Origin: Caprella mutica | Taxonomy: Eukaryota; Arthropoda; Malacostraca; Amphipoda; Caprellidae | NCBI GenBank assembly: GCA_947561585.1 | Contig: CANNZV010001821.1 | Location: forward strand, 1-64,000 | Direction: 5' to 3' | DNA length: 64,000 nucleotides | Shown here: piece by piece, positions 1 through 10,082 of the stretch | How positions within the stretch are numbered: the first letter of the stretch is position 1 | How the letters are laid out: every line of letters begins with the position of its first letter | Program-made: the position numbers and the translations under genes | Notes under the pieces: model-generated | Database searches by the model: none | The model's input: the letters and a program-made list of their open reading frames with translations, nothing else | What the model was told of the DNA's origin: nothing

Positions 1-2215
1 ACATCAATTCCCCATCCACATCAATTCCCCCAACCACATCAATTCCCCATCCACATCAATTCCCCATCCACATCAATTCCCCATCCACATCAATTCCCCA
101 TCCACATCAATTCCCATCCACATCAATTCCCCAATCCACATCAATTCTCCCATCCACATCAATTCCTCCATCCACATCAATTCCCATCACAATCCATCCA
201 CATCAATTCTCCATCCACATCAATTCCACCATCAATCCAACATCCAATTCCCAATCCCATCATCATTCTCCATCCACATCAATTCCCATCCACATCAATT
301 CTCCCATCCACATCAATTCTCCATCCACTCAATTCCTCCACATCATTCTCCACATCAATCTCCCCATCCATCATCAATTCCACCCAATTCCCATCCACAT
401 CAATTCTCCACAACATCCACATCAATTCTCCCATCAACATCAATTCCCCATCCACATCAATTCCCCATCCACATCAATTCTCCCCATCCACATCAATTCC
501 CATCCACATCAATTCCATCCAATATCACTCCACATCATCCCATTCCCTCATCACATCATTCCCCCCATCCACATCAATTCCCCATCACATCAATTCTCCA
601 TCCACATCAATTCTCCCATCCACATCAATTCTCCATCCACATTCAATTCCTATCCACATCAATTCTCCCCATCCACATCAATTCCCCATCCACATCAATC
701 CCATCCACATCAATTCCCCATCCACATCAATTCTCCCATCAACATCAATTCCCCATCCACATCAATTCTCCCCATCCACATCAATTCTCCCATCTACATC
801 AATTCCCCATCCTCATCAATTCCCCATCCACATCAAATACCCATCCACATCATTTCCCCATCCACATCAATTCCCCATCCACATCAATTCCCCAACCACA
901 TCAATTCTCCATCCACATCAATTCTCCCATCCCTCAATTCCCCCATCCACATCTATTCTCCATCCACATCAATTCCCCCATCCACATCAATTCTCCCTAT
1001 CCACATCAATTCCCCATCCACATCAATTCCCCATCCACATCAATTCTCCCCATCCACATCAATTCTCCATCCACATCAATTCCCCATTCACATCAATTCT
1101 CCCCATCCACATCAATTCTCTCTATCCACATCAATTCCACATCCACATCAATTCCCCCATCCACATCAATTCCCCATCCACATCAATTCTCCATCCACAT
1201 CAATTCTCCATCCCCATCAATTCTCCATCCCCATCAATTCCCCATCCCCATCAATTCCCCATCCCCATCAATTCCCCATCCACATCAATTCTCCCCATCC
1301 ACATCGATTCTGCATCCCCATCAATTCCCCATCCACATCAATTCCCCATCGACATCAATTCCCCATCCCCATCAATTCCCCATCTACATCAATTCCCCAT
1401 CCACATCAATTCCCCATCCACATCAATTCTCCCATCCACATCAATTCCCAATCCCATCATTTCCCCATCCACATCAATTCTCCCATCCATATCAATTCCC
1501 CATCTACATCAATTCCCCATCCCCATCAATTCTCCCCATCCACATCAATTCCCTATCCACATCAATTCTCCCATCCACATCAATTCCCCATCCACATCAA
1601 TTCTCCCATCCACATCAATTCTCCCATCCACATCAATTCCCCATCCACATCAATTCCCCATCCACATCAATTCCCCATCCACATCAATTCTCCCATCCAC
1701 ATCAATTCCCCATCCACATCAATTCTCCCATCCACATCAATTCTCCCATCCACATCAATTCCCCATCCACATCAATTCCCCATCCACATCAATTCTCCCA
1801 TCCACATCAATTCTCCCATCCACATCAATTCCCCATCCACATCAATTCCCCATCCACATCAATTCTCCCATCCACATCAATTCCCCATCCACATCAATTC
1901 TCCCCATCTACATCAATTCTCCCATCCACATCAATTCCCCATCCACATCAATTCTCCATCCACATCAATTCTCCATCCACATCAATTCTCCCCATCCACA
2001 TCAATTCTCCCATCCACATCAATTCCCCATCCACATCAATTCTCCCATCCACATCAATTCCCCATCCACATCAATTCCCCATCCACATCAATTCTCCCAT
2101 CCACATCAATTCTCCCATCCACATCAATTCCCCATCCACATCAATTCCCCATCCACATCAATTCTCCCATCCACATCAATTCTCCCATCCACATCAATTC
2201 CCCATCCACATCCTA
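1..2215. repeat. 16-18-bp satellite array in the TRPV intron
   Basis: Head-to-tail copies of a unit close to CATCAATTCCCCATCCA run from the first base of the window to about 2215. Unit length wanders between 16 and 18 bp through gain or loss of C and T in the pyrimidine run. Copies around 180-580 are the most disordered, while 1560-2210 is nearly uniform with alternating CCCC and CTCCC spacers, so that part is younger or better homogenised. The array starts outside the window. It lies in the intron upstream of the pore exon. From 2216 to 2406 follow an A-rich stretch, a C-run and the splice acceptor. Confidence 0.97.
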
Positions 2216-2406
2216 ACCACCCATCAATCGTAAAGAAAAATCGAAATCTAAACCTAAAAATGAAAAAAATGAAATATTTATTTAAAAACTGATCTTAAAT
2301 TAAAAAAAAATCCCCCCCAAAGATTCTCTAAATTTAAAAAAAGACTTAAAAAATATACTTTATCACCCCAATCTAACTCCCCCCATTCCCCCCCCCCCCC
2401 ACACAG

Positions 2407-2579
2407 CGTACTACGTGCTCTACACCTCCTACATGGCCCGTCCTTCCAAGAGTCACTGCTCCATCAACCCCCTGGGTAACGCTGTGGAGAGTGTGCTGAA
2501 CATGTTCATAATGTCACTCGGTAACTTCGGTACCGTGTACGAGGGAACGGAGTGCACGCCCCATGAGACATCGGGAAAG
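2407..2579 (+). CDS. iav: TRPV channel exon: S5-pore loop and selectivity filter region (Inactive-like)
   Basis: This is the most upstream exon in the window of a TRPV cation channel gene. It begins after the acceptor ACACAG with two bases that finish a split codon, then encodes 57 residues, and ends with a complete codon before GTACAT. The peptide has the pore-helix and filter segment FIMSLGNFGTVYEG after a Cys-containing turret, the position expected between S5 and S6. The following exon continues directly into S6. TRPV channels are tetrameric cation channels; insects have Nanchung and Inactive, which work together in chordotonal (hearing and stretch) cilia. The downstream pieces [18 protein letters not shown] and [14 protein letters not shown] fit Inactive better than Nanchung, judged from memory. 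The ankyrin repeats and S1-S4 lie upstream of the window. TRPV is near certain; the Iav subtype is likely but unconfirmed. Confidence 0.85.
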
Positions 2580-2664
2580 GTACATCCTTTATTTAGCTAT
2601 TTGGAAAACCCTTTATTCAGTTAGTTGAAAAAGTATTTCATTCTTTATCTTGAAAAATCATTAA

Positions 2665-3448
2665 CCCATTCCAAACGGCCTAACTATATATAGACGCTCC
2701 GAAAATCGGTCCCATTTAGCGGAGCGTCTATATATAGTTGCTAAATTTTTTTGCTGTAACAGACTAACAGTCAAGCGGCAGGGTCAATATATAGACGATG
2801 TTTAGACGTGTAAACACATAATTACCGGTTATTGTGCAATAATGCACCCTCTAGCTCAGTACTTGAAGAAGTGGTAAAGAGGGGAGGGGGAGGGGAGTAA
2901 AGGACAAACTGTATGTAAGTTCTAAGGAAAGGTGATGCATTTGAAACGGAAAGATGTAAATATGTTGACTGTTGAGTGCATTTTCTATCCAACAATGAAA
3001 TAAATACTTGAAAAGCACAGTAAAAATGAAATAAAGGAAAACTATTTTTTAATTGTTTTTTGATAATTTATTTCATAAATATGTTTATATATACAAATAT
3101 AAGTAACTAATTCAATTTATGCAACTTAAAAATGCTCACTTTTTCTATCTTTATATGAATAAAATTTATATGAATAATTCATATAGTTGTTATAATTCAT
3201 AACAACTATAAGAATAACAATACAAAATTCAAATGTCACTCCACCAACAAGCGGCACAGTCTATATATAGACTCTATGTATAACCAACAAGTGGCAAATC
3301 TATATATAGACGCTTATCTGACTCCATGATTTAGCGGGGTAACTAAATAGTATAGTTAAAATTGAAGACAGTCAATAGCGGCGGTGACTATATATAGACG
3401 ATTTTTATTTTAGTCGACTTCCATTCACCTACTGCCGCTTGGAATGGG
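2665..3448. mobile_element. piggyBac-like non-autonomous element (MITE), 784 bp
   Basis: The element is bounded by TTAA at 2661-2664 and 3449-3452. Its ends are inverted copies, CCCATTCCAAACGGC on the left and CCCATTCCAAGCGGC on the right (reverse complement), differing at one base. TTAA target sites and ends starting with CCC are hallmarks of the piggyBac superfamily. No transposase reading frame remains. The subterminal regions carry repeated palindromic cores of the form TCTATATATAGAC near 2686, 2724, 2785, 3259, 3297 and 3389, some beside AGCGGC. A purine run (GAGGGGAGGGGGAGGGG) sits at 2878. It is inside a TRPV intron. Confidence 0.85.
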
Positions 3449-3452
3449 TTAA

Positions 3453-4322
3453 CTGACATATTCAAATTATTGCCAATCAGTCATACAAATTATCAATAAG
3501 TGAATATTATTTTAAAATTTCATCAAATTGGGAAGTATATTCACTAGAGACAAAATTTTCTGTATCACTGATATAAGTTATAAATAGTTATATTTTAAAT
3601 AATGTCGTTACGCAATTAAGTTATATATATTAATTATATATATTCATCTTTGAACATATATCTCTATTAATGTAGTAGCTTTTCTGTATCCATGTGCATT
3701 ATCACTGACTGATGGTAGGAGACTTTGTTCATTGAGCCACTTTCCTTTCTGACTGCATCTTCCAGTCCCTTGTACTTCCTTTTGTTTTATAAAACGGACG
3801 TTAAACATCTTCTGAAATATTAAATCGACATGTGCATATTATTTTACTCACATGAGCGTAATTTAGCTACATTCTAGACAAACAATTTAGGATTCACTTG
3901 GAATCTTCCAATTAAATCGGCTGAAAGATTGTTTTGAAATTCTACAAGCTACATTGGATTAAAACGTGATTTCGGAGATTAAAGTAGGCGAGCAGGTTTA
4001 ATCTTATGAATATTAATCATCTGCCGTATAATTAAGCAACAAATGACGTCAATATATAATAGCTAGGGTTGTGACAATATGCTTCTAAAATCATAGAGAA
4101 TATCACAGACGAAATGAAATGGTATCGCTGGTGTAGAACAATTCAATACTCTTTAATTCTCTCCGTCTATAATATTTACGTGATCTATGATTTTGATATT
4201 TTATACAACCGTTGTGATTAGTATAAAATAATTTTGTGTTTCGTACGCACGTTGATGTTCAATTAATAATCTATTAATTATAATATTTAATTTATATTAA
4301 AATTGTGTTTGTATTTCGTACG
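3453..4322. other. AT-rich intron sequence, no gene seen
   Basis: Ordinary AT-rich TRPV intron. The stretch 4070-4200 resembles 48,120-48,200 (shared words around AATTCTC and CGTCTATAA), so it is an old dispersed repeat that can itself fold back (ATCATAGA near both ends). Nothing coding is seen. Confidence 0.6.
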
Positions 4323-4433
4323 TTCAGAAAAAGAGGAAAAGTCTTTGACTCGGTATACTAGATAGGGGTTATAAAAACTATAGAAAATGATGTAAAGGCT
4401 ATTATGTTAATAAATTAAATAGAAATTCAACCT
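4323..4433 (+). repeat. 111-bp dispersed repeat, identical inverted copy at 62,939-63,049
   Basis: By letter comparison, this segment is the exact reverse complement of 62,939-63,049. It starts TTCAGAAAAAGAGG and ends GAAATTCAACCT. A more diverged copy of part of it lies near 62,700-62,765. The identity points to a recently active or recently duplicated element; its outer borders are unknown. Confidence 0.9.
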
Positions 4434-4700
4434 TGTGAGAAATAAAATAGAAAATAACTTCAGTATAATAAAAAAAATATATTTCTGTACAATTGAAAAT
4501 ATTTATAAAATAATATAGATATGAATATATATTTCAGAAAAACTTATCGTGGATTTAATCACGGGTCAAGCATGTTAAAATATTTAACAAATTTTACCAT
4601 TTTTTTGAATAAATTTAATTATTGGAATAAAGTAATCCTATTTTTAATGGAAAATTAATTTTTTTTTTAAATAATGAAATACTCATTCATTCATTTACAG

Positions 4701-4817
4701 GTCCTGTTCATCATATTCATGGCAATAGTAGCTCTCCTACTCATTAACTTACTCATCGCTATGATGGGTAATACGTACACCATCATTGCAGAGATGAAGA
4801 ACGAATGGATGAGGCAG
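4701..4817 (+). CDS. iav: TRPV channel exon: S6 helix and start of TRP region
   Basis: The exon is 39 complete codons between TTTACAG and CAG|GTGAGT. It encodes a hydrophobic helix ([18 protein letters not shown]) followed by IAMMGNTY, a strongly conserved S6 end in TRPV channels that forms the lower gate, then [13 protein letters not shown] leading into the TRP helix. The phase fits the exon before it and the one after it. The donor is the first of a long run of near-identical donor sequences in the satellite that starts at the exon border. Confidence 0.92.
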
Positions 4818-5335
4818 GTGAGTGAGTGTGAGGCTGGTGAGTGAGTGTGAAGCTGGTGAGTGAGTGTGAAGCTGGTGAGTGAGTGTGAGGCTGGTGAGTG
4901 AGTGTGAGGCTGTGAGACAGGTGAGTGAGTGTGAGGCTGGTGAGTGAGTGTGAGGCTGTGAGGTGGTGAGTGAGTGTGAGGCTGGTGAGTGAGTGTGAGG
5001 CTGGTGAGTGAGTGTGAGGCTGGTGAGTGAGTGTGAGGCAGGTGAGTGAGAGTGAGGCTGGTGAGTGAGAGTGAGGCTGGTGAGTGAGTGTGAGGCAGGT
5101 GAGTGAGAGTGAGGCTGGTGAGTGAGTGTGAGGCAGGTGAGTGACTGTGAGGCTGGTGAGTGAGTGTGAGGCTGGTGAGTGACTGTGAAGCTGGTGAGTG
5201 AGTGTGAGGCTGGTGAGTGACTGTGAAGCTGATGAGTGAGTGTGAGGCTGATGAGTGACTGTGAGGCTGATGAATGAGTGTGAGGCTGGTGAGTGACTGT
5301 GAGGCTGATGAGTGAGTGTGAGGCTGGTGAGTGAC
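4818..5335 (+). repeat. 19-bp minisatellite made of splice-donor-like units
   Basis: The array starts exactly at the exon border and repeats GTGAGTGAGTGTGAGGCTG, with variants GGCAG, GAAGCTG, GTGACTG and GATGAGTG, about 27 times. Every unit recreates CTG|GTGAGT or CAG|GTGAGT, a good match to the metazoan 5' splice site, on the sense strand of the gene. The long open frame on the other strand ([12 protein letters not shown] repeats) is only a by-product of the repeat. Confidence 0.95.
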
Positions 5336-5388
5336 TCAATAAGTTAAATATAATATTTTATCACGTAGTTTGAAAAGTTTAAATTTTC

Positions 5389-6515
5389 AAAGGGGGAGGG
5401 GGGAATATGGAAGCAAATATAAATGGATATTATAATGTAATGAAAAATATGATTAGTAATTGACATAGACAGCAATACAAACCGAAACTAATAATTTTAT
5501 TCAAAGTACCTCCTTTGCATCCGATTACCTTTTCCATTCTCCTGGGAACACTTTCAGCCTCGAAAAAATCATCCACCCTGCGATGGTTTTTTTCACATGC
5601 CTTTTTTCGAAGATGGGCCACATCGAAAAGTCCACTGGATTCCGATCCGGAATCAGGGAGACCATACTTCTTTGAACAAAAACCTGAAACACCAGATCTG
5701 AGTGATGTTCGTTGTGTATGACGTGGGATGTCCTCAAAGTGTTCTCACCGAATCGATCCTCAGCATATTTCAACATTGGCTTCAGAATTCTTTCAACATA
5801 TCATTTGGCATTAATTTTGGCGCTATGATCGACAAAAATGAGGGGGACCACCAGATTTTTTTTAAATAGCGGATCAGACAATTACGGTTCTTAGTTTTTT
5901 ATTATAAGGATTACAGATTATCGTTGACATTTCTTCCAATTATTCTATCATTTCTTTAATTACGAGCCAAATCAACTGTCAAGATCGTTTCATCTGACCG
6001 AACAATATCGCCGGTCGTACCGGACTTGAATTCTTTCAGAAGAAATTTGCCTCTCTCCAATTTTTTGCTTTATAGCTGCTGACAGAGTTTGTCTCTTTTG
6101 AAAAGTGGAAAAGGACATTTTCAGATATTCGTGGATGGTTTGCATGGTTCTGGTACTCACGTCAGCTGTCTTCAGTAGCTACATAATCGGTATTTTCGGG
6201 TTCCTAATCTTCACTGAAATTCGTGGTCTACCATTTCTCGGACGATAAAACAAATTTCCTTTATCATTGAAACGCTTTTAACGATTTCCACACAATCGGT
6301 CTTGCAATTAAATGTTTATTTGCTTTATCTGAGTCTAACTTTTCATCATAATACGACTGCAGCTGCTCTTTTGTCTGACATTTTGAACTGGCTAATTTTT
6401 TCTTTCAAAGGCAACTTGTGATAATTTTGTGCCTTGGATATTTTATATACCCAATTACCTTTTTGGGAACTACATTTCCGTTTGAAAATCTGTTTCCATA
6501 GTACGCCCCAACCTG
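5389..6515 (-). pseudogene. Decayed mariner-type transposon
   Basis: The minus strand carries pieces of a mariner transposase broken by stops and frameshifts. Readable parts are a segment with LKPMLKYAEDRFGENTL (5720-5850), then PDRNPVDFSMWPIFEKR (5600-5680, the mariner motif around the last catalytic Asp), and a C-terminal MEKVIGCKGGTLNK (5490-5540), in the expected order. A start-like MSDKRAAAVV lies near 6370. The right end reads CAGGTTGGGGCGTACTATGG on the minus strand next to a TA at 6516-6517. The left end is uncertain; a diverged match lies near 5390. It cannot make a working enzyme. It lies in a TRPV intron. Confidence 0.8.
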
Positions 6516-6561
6516 TATAATATTAAAAATATTTTCTAATTAATCATCCCATCTATCTCAG

Positions 6562-6687
6562 TGGGCCCGTATCGTGCTGGTGGTGGAGAGAGGCGTCAGT
6601 CCAGAGGAGAGGCTGAAGCAGCAGAAGAAGTACTCTCAGACTATGGCGGATGGGAGACTAGCTCTACTGCTGAGACTGCATCAGAAC
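6562..6687 (+). CDS. iav: TRPV channel exon: post-S6 TRP helix region
   Basis: The exon is 42 codons between ATCTCAG and AAC|GTGAGT, in phase with both neighbours. It encodes [18 protein letters not shown] followed by a segment with [18 protein letters not shown]. The sequence NEWMRQWARIV, formed across the junction with the previous exon, is the amphipathic helix after S6 that couples gating movements in TRPV channels. The [12 protein letters not shown] wording is what I associate with insect Inactive. Confidence 0.9.
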
Positions 6688-7203
6688 GTGAGTGAAATCT
6701 GCATGTTGAAAACTGCAGGTGTCTTGGTCCTAAGCTTGTATCAACATTGTCAAAACATTTTAATAGTATTGGGCTAAAGTTACACAACAAATATTGTTAG
6801 CTACCTAAGATATGTTCACAACTTTTTAATATGAACTTTTTTGTTAGTTTATATAGGTTGTCTCGGAATCTTTTGTGTACCCATGAGCTTTTCTCCGTCT
6901 TTTTTCATGGAGAGACTTTTGTTTCTTACTGCTTCTTCCAGTTTTAATTTCATTTTGACGTCAACAATATAGTCTTTGGTTCCGAAGCAGACGCGAAAGT
7001 ACTGAGACAAAAAAAAAAGATTAGAGAAGGACTTCAAATATGCGAAACAACTTGAAAAGTTCTTAGATAAATTTATATAAAACACTGAGAATTTATGTAA
7101 AATAGTTTAATCAAGCTTTTTCATTTATTAATACGGCCTCCAATCTCTTTGGAGTTATAGTAAAAAACTTGAGTTATGAAGCACTCAAGTAATTGAGGAC
7201 CTA
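6688..7203. other. Intron sequence with a fragment of a dispersed repeat
   Basis: AT-rich intron with no coding evidence. Near 7160-7185 the words GAGTTATGAAGCACTCAAG match the inner part of the MITE at 49,180-49,374, so a fragment of that family is present. Confidence 0.5.
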
Positions 7204-7805
7204 ATTACCTTCGCAATCTTGCGGAAGGTTATATTTTCATCGGATTTTTTTTTTTTTTTTAATTTATTTATTTATCATCTTGCTATTCGCTTAACTGAAA
7301 AAGTATTCAACCAATTTGCCTGCAATTTGATGAAACGATTGGTCCGTGTCCAGTTACCTGCTGCTAGAATTTTGGAAGTGATCCGGTCAAAGGTCAAGGT
7401 CATGGTCATTTATAACTCAAAAAGTTTTGCACCTTATTGCATGAAACTTGGTGGGACGATTGGTCAATATACAGGAACCATTTTGTTACATTTTGTAAGC
7501 GATCGGGTCAAAGGTCAAAGATCAAGGTCAAGGTCATTTATAACTCATTGACTCAAAAAGTATTCAACCAAATTGTTTGAAATTTGATGAGAAGATTGGA
7601 CGATGTCCAGGAACCATCTGGTAGAATTTTGGGAGCGATCCAGTCAAAGGTCAAGGTCATTTATAACTCAATAACTCAAAAGTATTGAACCAAATTGCAT
7701 GAAACTTGGTGGGACGATTGGTTATTATCCAGTAAGCAGTTTCATAAATTTGGGGAGAGAACGGATCAAAGCGGAGGCTTTCTACCGAGTGCACATAATC
7801 TAGTT
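7204..7805 (+). mobile_element. Dispersed ATTACCTTCGC repeat element, copy 1
   Basis: It starts ATTACCTTCGCAATCTTGCG with a short hairpin, followed by AAGGTTATATTTT, and ends near GAGTGCACATAATCTAG. The inside is four diverged tandem modules of roughly 110-130 bp, each running from TATAACTC through AACCAAATTG, GATGAAACGATTGG and TTTTGGGAGCGATCCGG to GGTCAAAGGTCAAGGTCA. A second full copy is at 40,252-40,855 and a truncated inverted copy at 48,970-49,053. Elements with this wording recur in many animal genomes, but I cannot name the family or class with certainty. Confidence 0.85.
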
Positions 7806-7924
7806 ATGAAATGCGCTCGAATTATAAAGTAGTTTTCTAGTTTTAAATTATATAAAATGATATACGTAAAGAATTGCATCATTATTATCCCTCATTTTTT
7901 GAAAAAAATTACTTCTTTTACCAG

Positions 7925-8098
7925 GAGGAAGAACGGGAGGAAATGAGGGACGTGTTAGACATGAAGAGGGTACACCGTAAGTACGTACAGAGGAGGATTG
8001 CGAAAAAGAGAGCTGCTGAGAATAAGGCCAAGAACAAGAGTTCTAAAGGCCACTGTGAAGTCATCATGGATCCAAGCACTGCTGGTATGGTCATGTAA
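7925..8098 (+). CDS. iav: TRPV channel last exon: C-terminal tail and stop
   Basis: The exon opens after TTTTACCAG and runs in phase for 57 codons to TAA at 8096-8098. It encodes EEEREEMRDVLDMKRVHRK, a charged probably helical segment, then a Lys/Arg/Ala-rich stretch and the end STAGMVM. An acidic E-E-M-x-D-x-L-x-M-K-R helix followed by a basic tail suits the end of Inactive-type channels. The last codons, ACTGCTGGTATGGTCATGTAA, are the seed of the minisatellite that follows. The four exons together give 195 complete residues in the window. Confidence 0.85.
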   Translation, partial: EEEREEMRDVLDMKRVHRKYVQRRIAKKRAAENKAKNKSSKGHCEVIMDPSTAGMVM

Positions 8099-8720
8099 TT
8101 CTACTGTCCGATTTCTTTACGAACACTGCTGGTAGGGTCATGTAAGTTTACTTTACGAACACTGTTGGTAGGGTCATGTAAGTTTACTTTACGAACACTG
8201 TTTGTAGGGTCATGTAAGTTTACTTTACGAACACTGTTTGTAGGGTCATGTAAGTTTACTTTACGAACACTGATGGTAGGGTCATGTAAGTTTACTTTAC
8301 GAACACTGTTTGTAGGGTCATGTAAGTTTACTTTACGAACACTGATGGTAGGGTCATGTAAGTTTACTTTACGAACACTGTTGGTAGGGTCATGTAAGTT
8401 TACTTTACGAACACTGTTGGTAGGGTCATGTAAGTTTACTTTACGAACACTGTTTGTAGGGTCATGTAAGTTTACTTTACGAACACTGATGGTAGGGTCA
8501 TGTAAGTTTACTTTACGAACACTGTTTGTAGGGTCATGTAAGTTTACTTTACGAACACTGATGGTAGGGTCATGTAAGTTTACTTTACGAACACTGTTGG
8601 TAGGGTCATGTAAGTTTACTTTACGAACACTGTTGGTAGGGTCATGTAAGTTTACTTTACGAACACTTCTGGTCTGGTCATGTAAGTGTATTTTGTGATT
8701 TCTGCTGGTATGGTCTTGTA
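8099..8720 (+). repeat. 36-bp minisatellite in the TRPV 3' UTR, seeded by the stop-codon region
   Basis: About 16 copies of a 36-bp unit run from ACTGTTGGTAGGGTCATG through TAAGTTTACTTTACGAAC. The first two units are diverged and overlap the coding end of the channel (ACTGCTGGTATGGTCATGTAA), so each copy repeats the stop-codon context. Variation is almost confined to ACTGTTG, ACTGTTT and ACTGATG. Each unit also holds ATGTAAGTTT, a good splice-donor match. An open frame crosses the array only because 36 is a multiple of three; its frame is not that of the channel. Confidence 0.95.
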
Positions 8721-10080
8721 AAACAAAAGGTTTTGTTCAGTAAATCCAATTTCATCTTCTTCTTGAGGGTAATTTAAATTAGCGTTGAAAGGTATTGTAG
8801 AGTTCGAGGTTTCGAACAGCAAGATGTTTATTCAACATCAGAAATCAGAGATTTCATTGTTGTTGAGGAACAACTTTGCAGCCCTTATCGATCTCACAGT
8901 TACAGTAATTGAAAAGTGGATGTTAACATAATTAAATCAGGAATTCTTAAAGGTCGTATTGGTTCATGTCCTATGTTGACACCTACTTTTCGAGTACTGC
9001 TATGTTACTCTAACTAGCTGCTAGCATGTAGGTAGTGGGAACAAAACCTTGTATATTATACGCTTCCCTTAATTCGCATTAATTGTTTTATTGAAATCAC
9101 ATTATAAAAATAGCAGTGACAATAGAGGTGTTACAAATGTTAAGGCTTAATAGTTTGAACAACTGAATAGATCTATTGTTTGTTACTACTAGAATATCTA
9201 TTATTTGTTTGTTACTACTAGAAAATCTATTAGTTATTTGATATATACTATTTATTTACTTAGCTTTAGTGACTTTAACTATCTAATGATAAATTGCTTC
9301 AATATTTTTCATTATAGTTAAATAAAAGCAATGGTGACTGGACAACTCGCTGACAGACAATTCGACGCCAGGATAATTTGCCAAATTTGGCAAATTGTTC
9401 TGGCGGTGAATTGTCGTAGCCGAGAGTTTTCTGTGCGGCTAATTGTCCGCGGCAAATTATCCGGTGACGAGCTTCAGGGAACCAAAAGCAACGTAGCAAA
9501 TAATTATTTAGTTACCAGATGTATAAAATCTTTGTTCGGGACTAGGTTTAACTTGAGATTATTCTTGTGACCAGAATAGCCTGAGTTCTTATTCTTTTGA
9601 ATAACTATTAACCCTTTATCGTTCTTTGTGATCATATTTATAAATGAGTATGAAACCTGCTTACTCAACGATAAAGGGGTAAACCTTTAATAATTTTTCT
9701 GATAGAAAATGGTATTTATGCATTTGTTCGTGTAGAAGATCTTTCCTGACATATGAAACACGTTAACTACGTGTTGGTTCAAATATATACCACTTGGTAC
9801 ACTCATTTGTATTTCCTAAAATCATCTACCCCGTGTAGTTGTCATAAAGCTCTAATAAAATTATTCTTATTGACATTTTGAAAAAATTCCGAAGAGTACA
9901 ACTTTTTTTTTTATTTAATTTTTTTTGGTCTATAGTTTTCAGTAGGGTTTATAATAGTACCTACTTGAAATAAGAAGTTAAGTACTAATACTATATAGTC
10001 TTTATGATAATTTATAATTAAGACACCTTTCAATTAAAAAAATGAATCACATGTAGATTGTAGAATCGTCACCTCAGTTA
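8721..10080. other. Intergenic sequence downstream of the TRPV gene
   Basis: No gene is seen. It contains the 60-bp palindrome described separately, a short hairpin-like pair around TTTATCGTTC at 9610-9680 (ACCCTTTATCG and CGATAAAGGGG), and T-runs near 9905. Several AATAAA or ATTAAA words are available as poly(A) signals for the channel gene, but none can be chosen. Confidence 0.5.
9356..9415. repeat. 60-bp imperfect palindrome with a perfect 20-bp core
   Basis: The core ATTTGCCAAATTTGGCAAAT at 9376-9395 is a perfect palindrome. The symmetry continues to GACAATTC at the left end and GAATTGTC at the right, with a few mismatches. The words GACAATT and AATTTGCC, and TAATTGTCCGCGG just downstream at 9439, recall the CAATTGCCACCC units of the foldback element at 47.7 kb. 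Confidence 0.9.
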
Positions 10081-10082
10081 AG

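Noticed and set aside
4749..5339. 196-codon minus-strand open frame of [12 protein letters not shown] repeats
   Set aside because: It lies antisense over the donor minisatellite and is open only because the repeat lacks stops in that frame; it even overlaps the antisense of a TRPV exon.
7219..7551. 110-codon open frame in the TRPV intron
   Set aside because: It lies within the dispersed ATTACCTTCGC repeat, and its wording follows the repeat modules.
8165..8698. 177-codon open frame VGSCKFTLRTLF repeats
   Set aside because: The 36-bp unit keeps any stop-free frame open. The frame differs from that of the channel, and no start or conserved flank supports translation.
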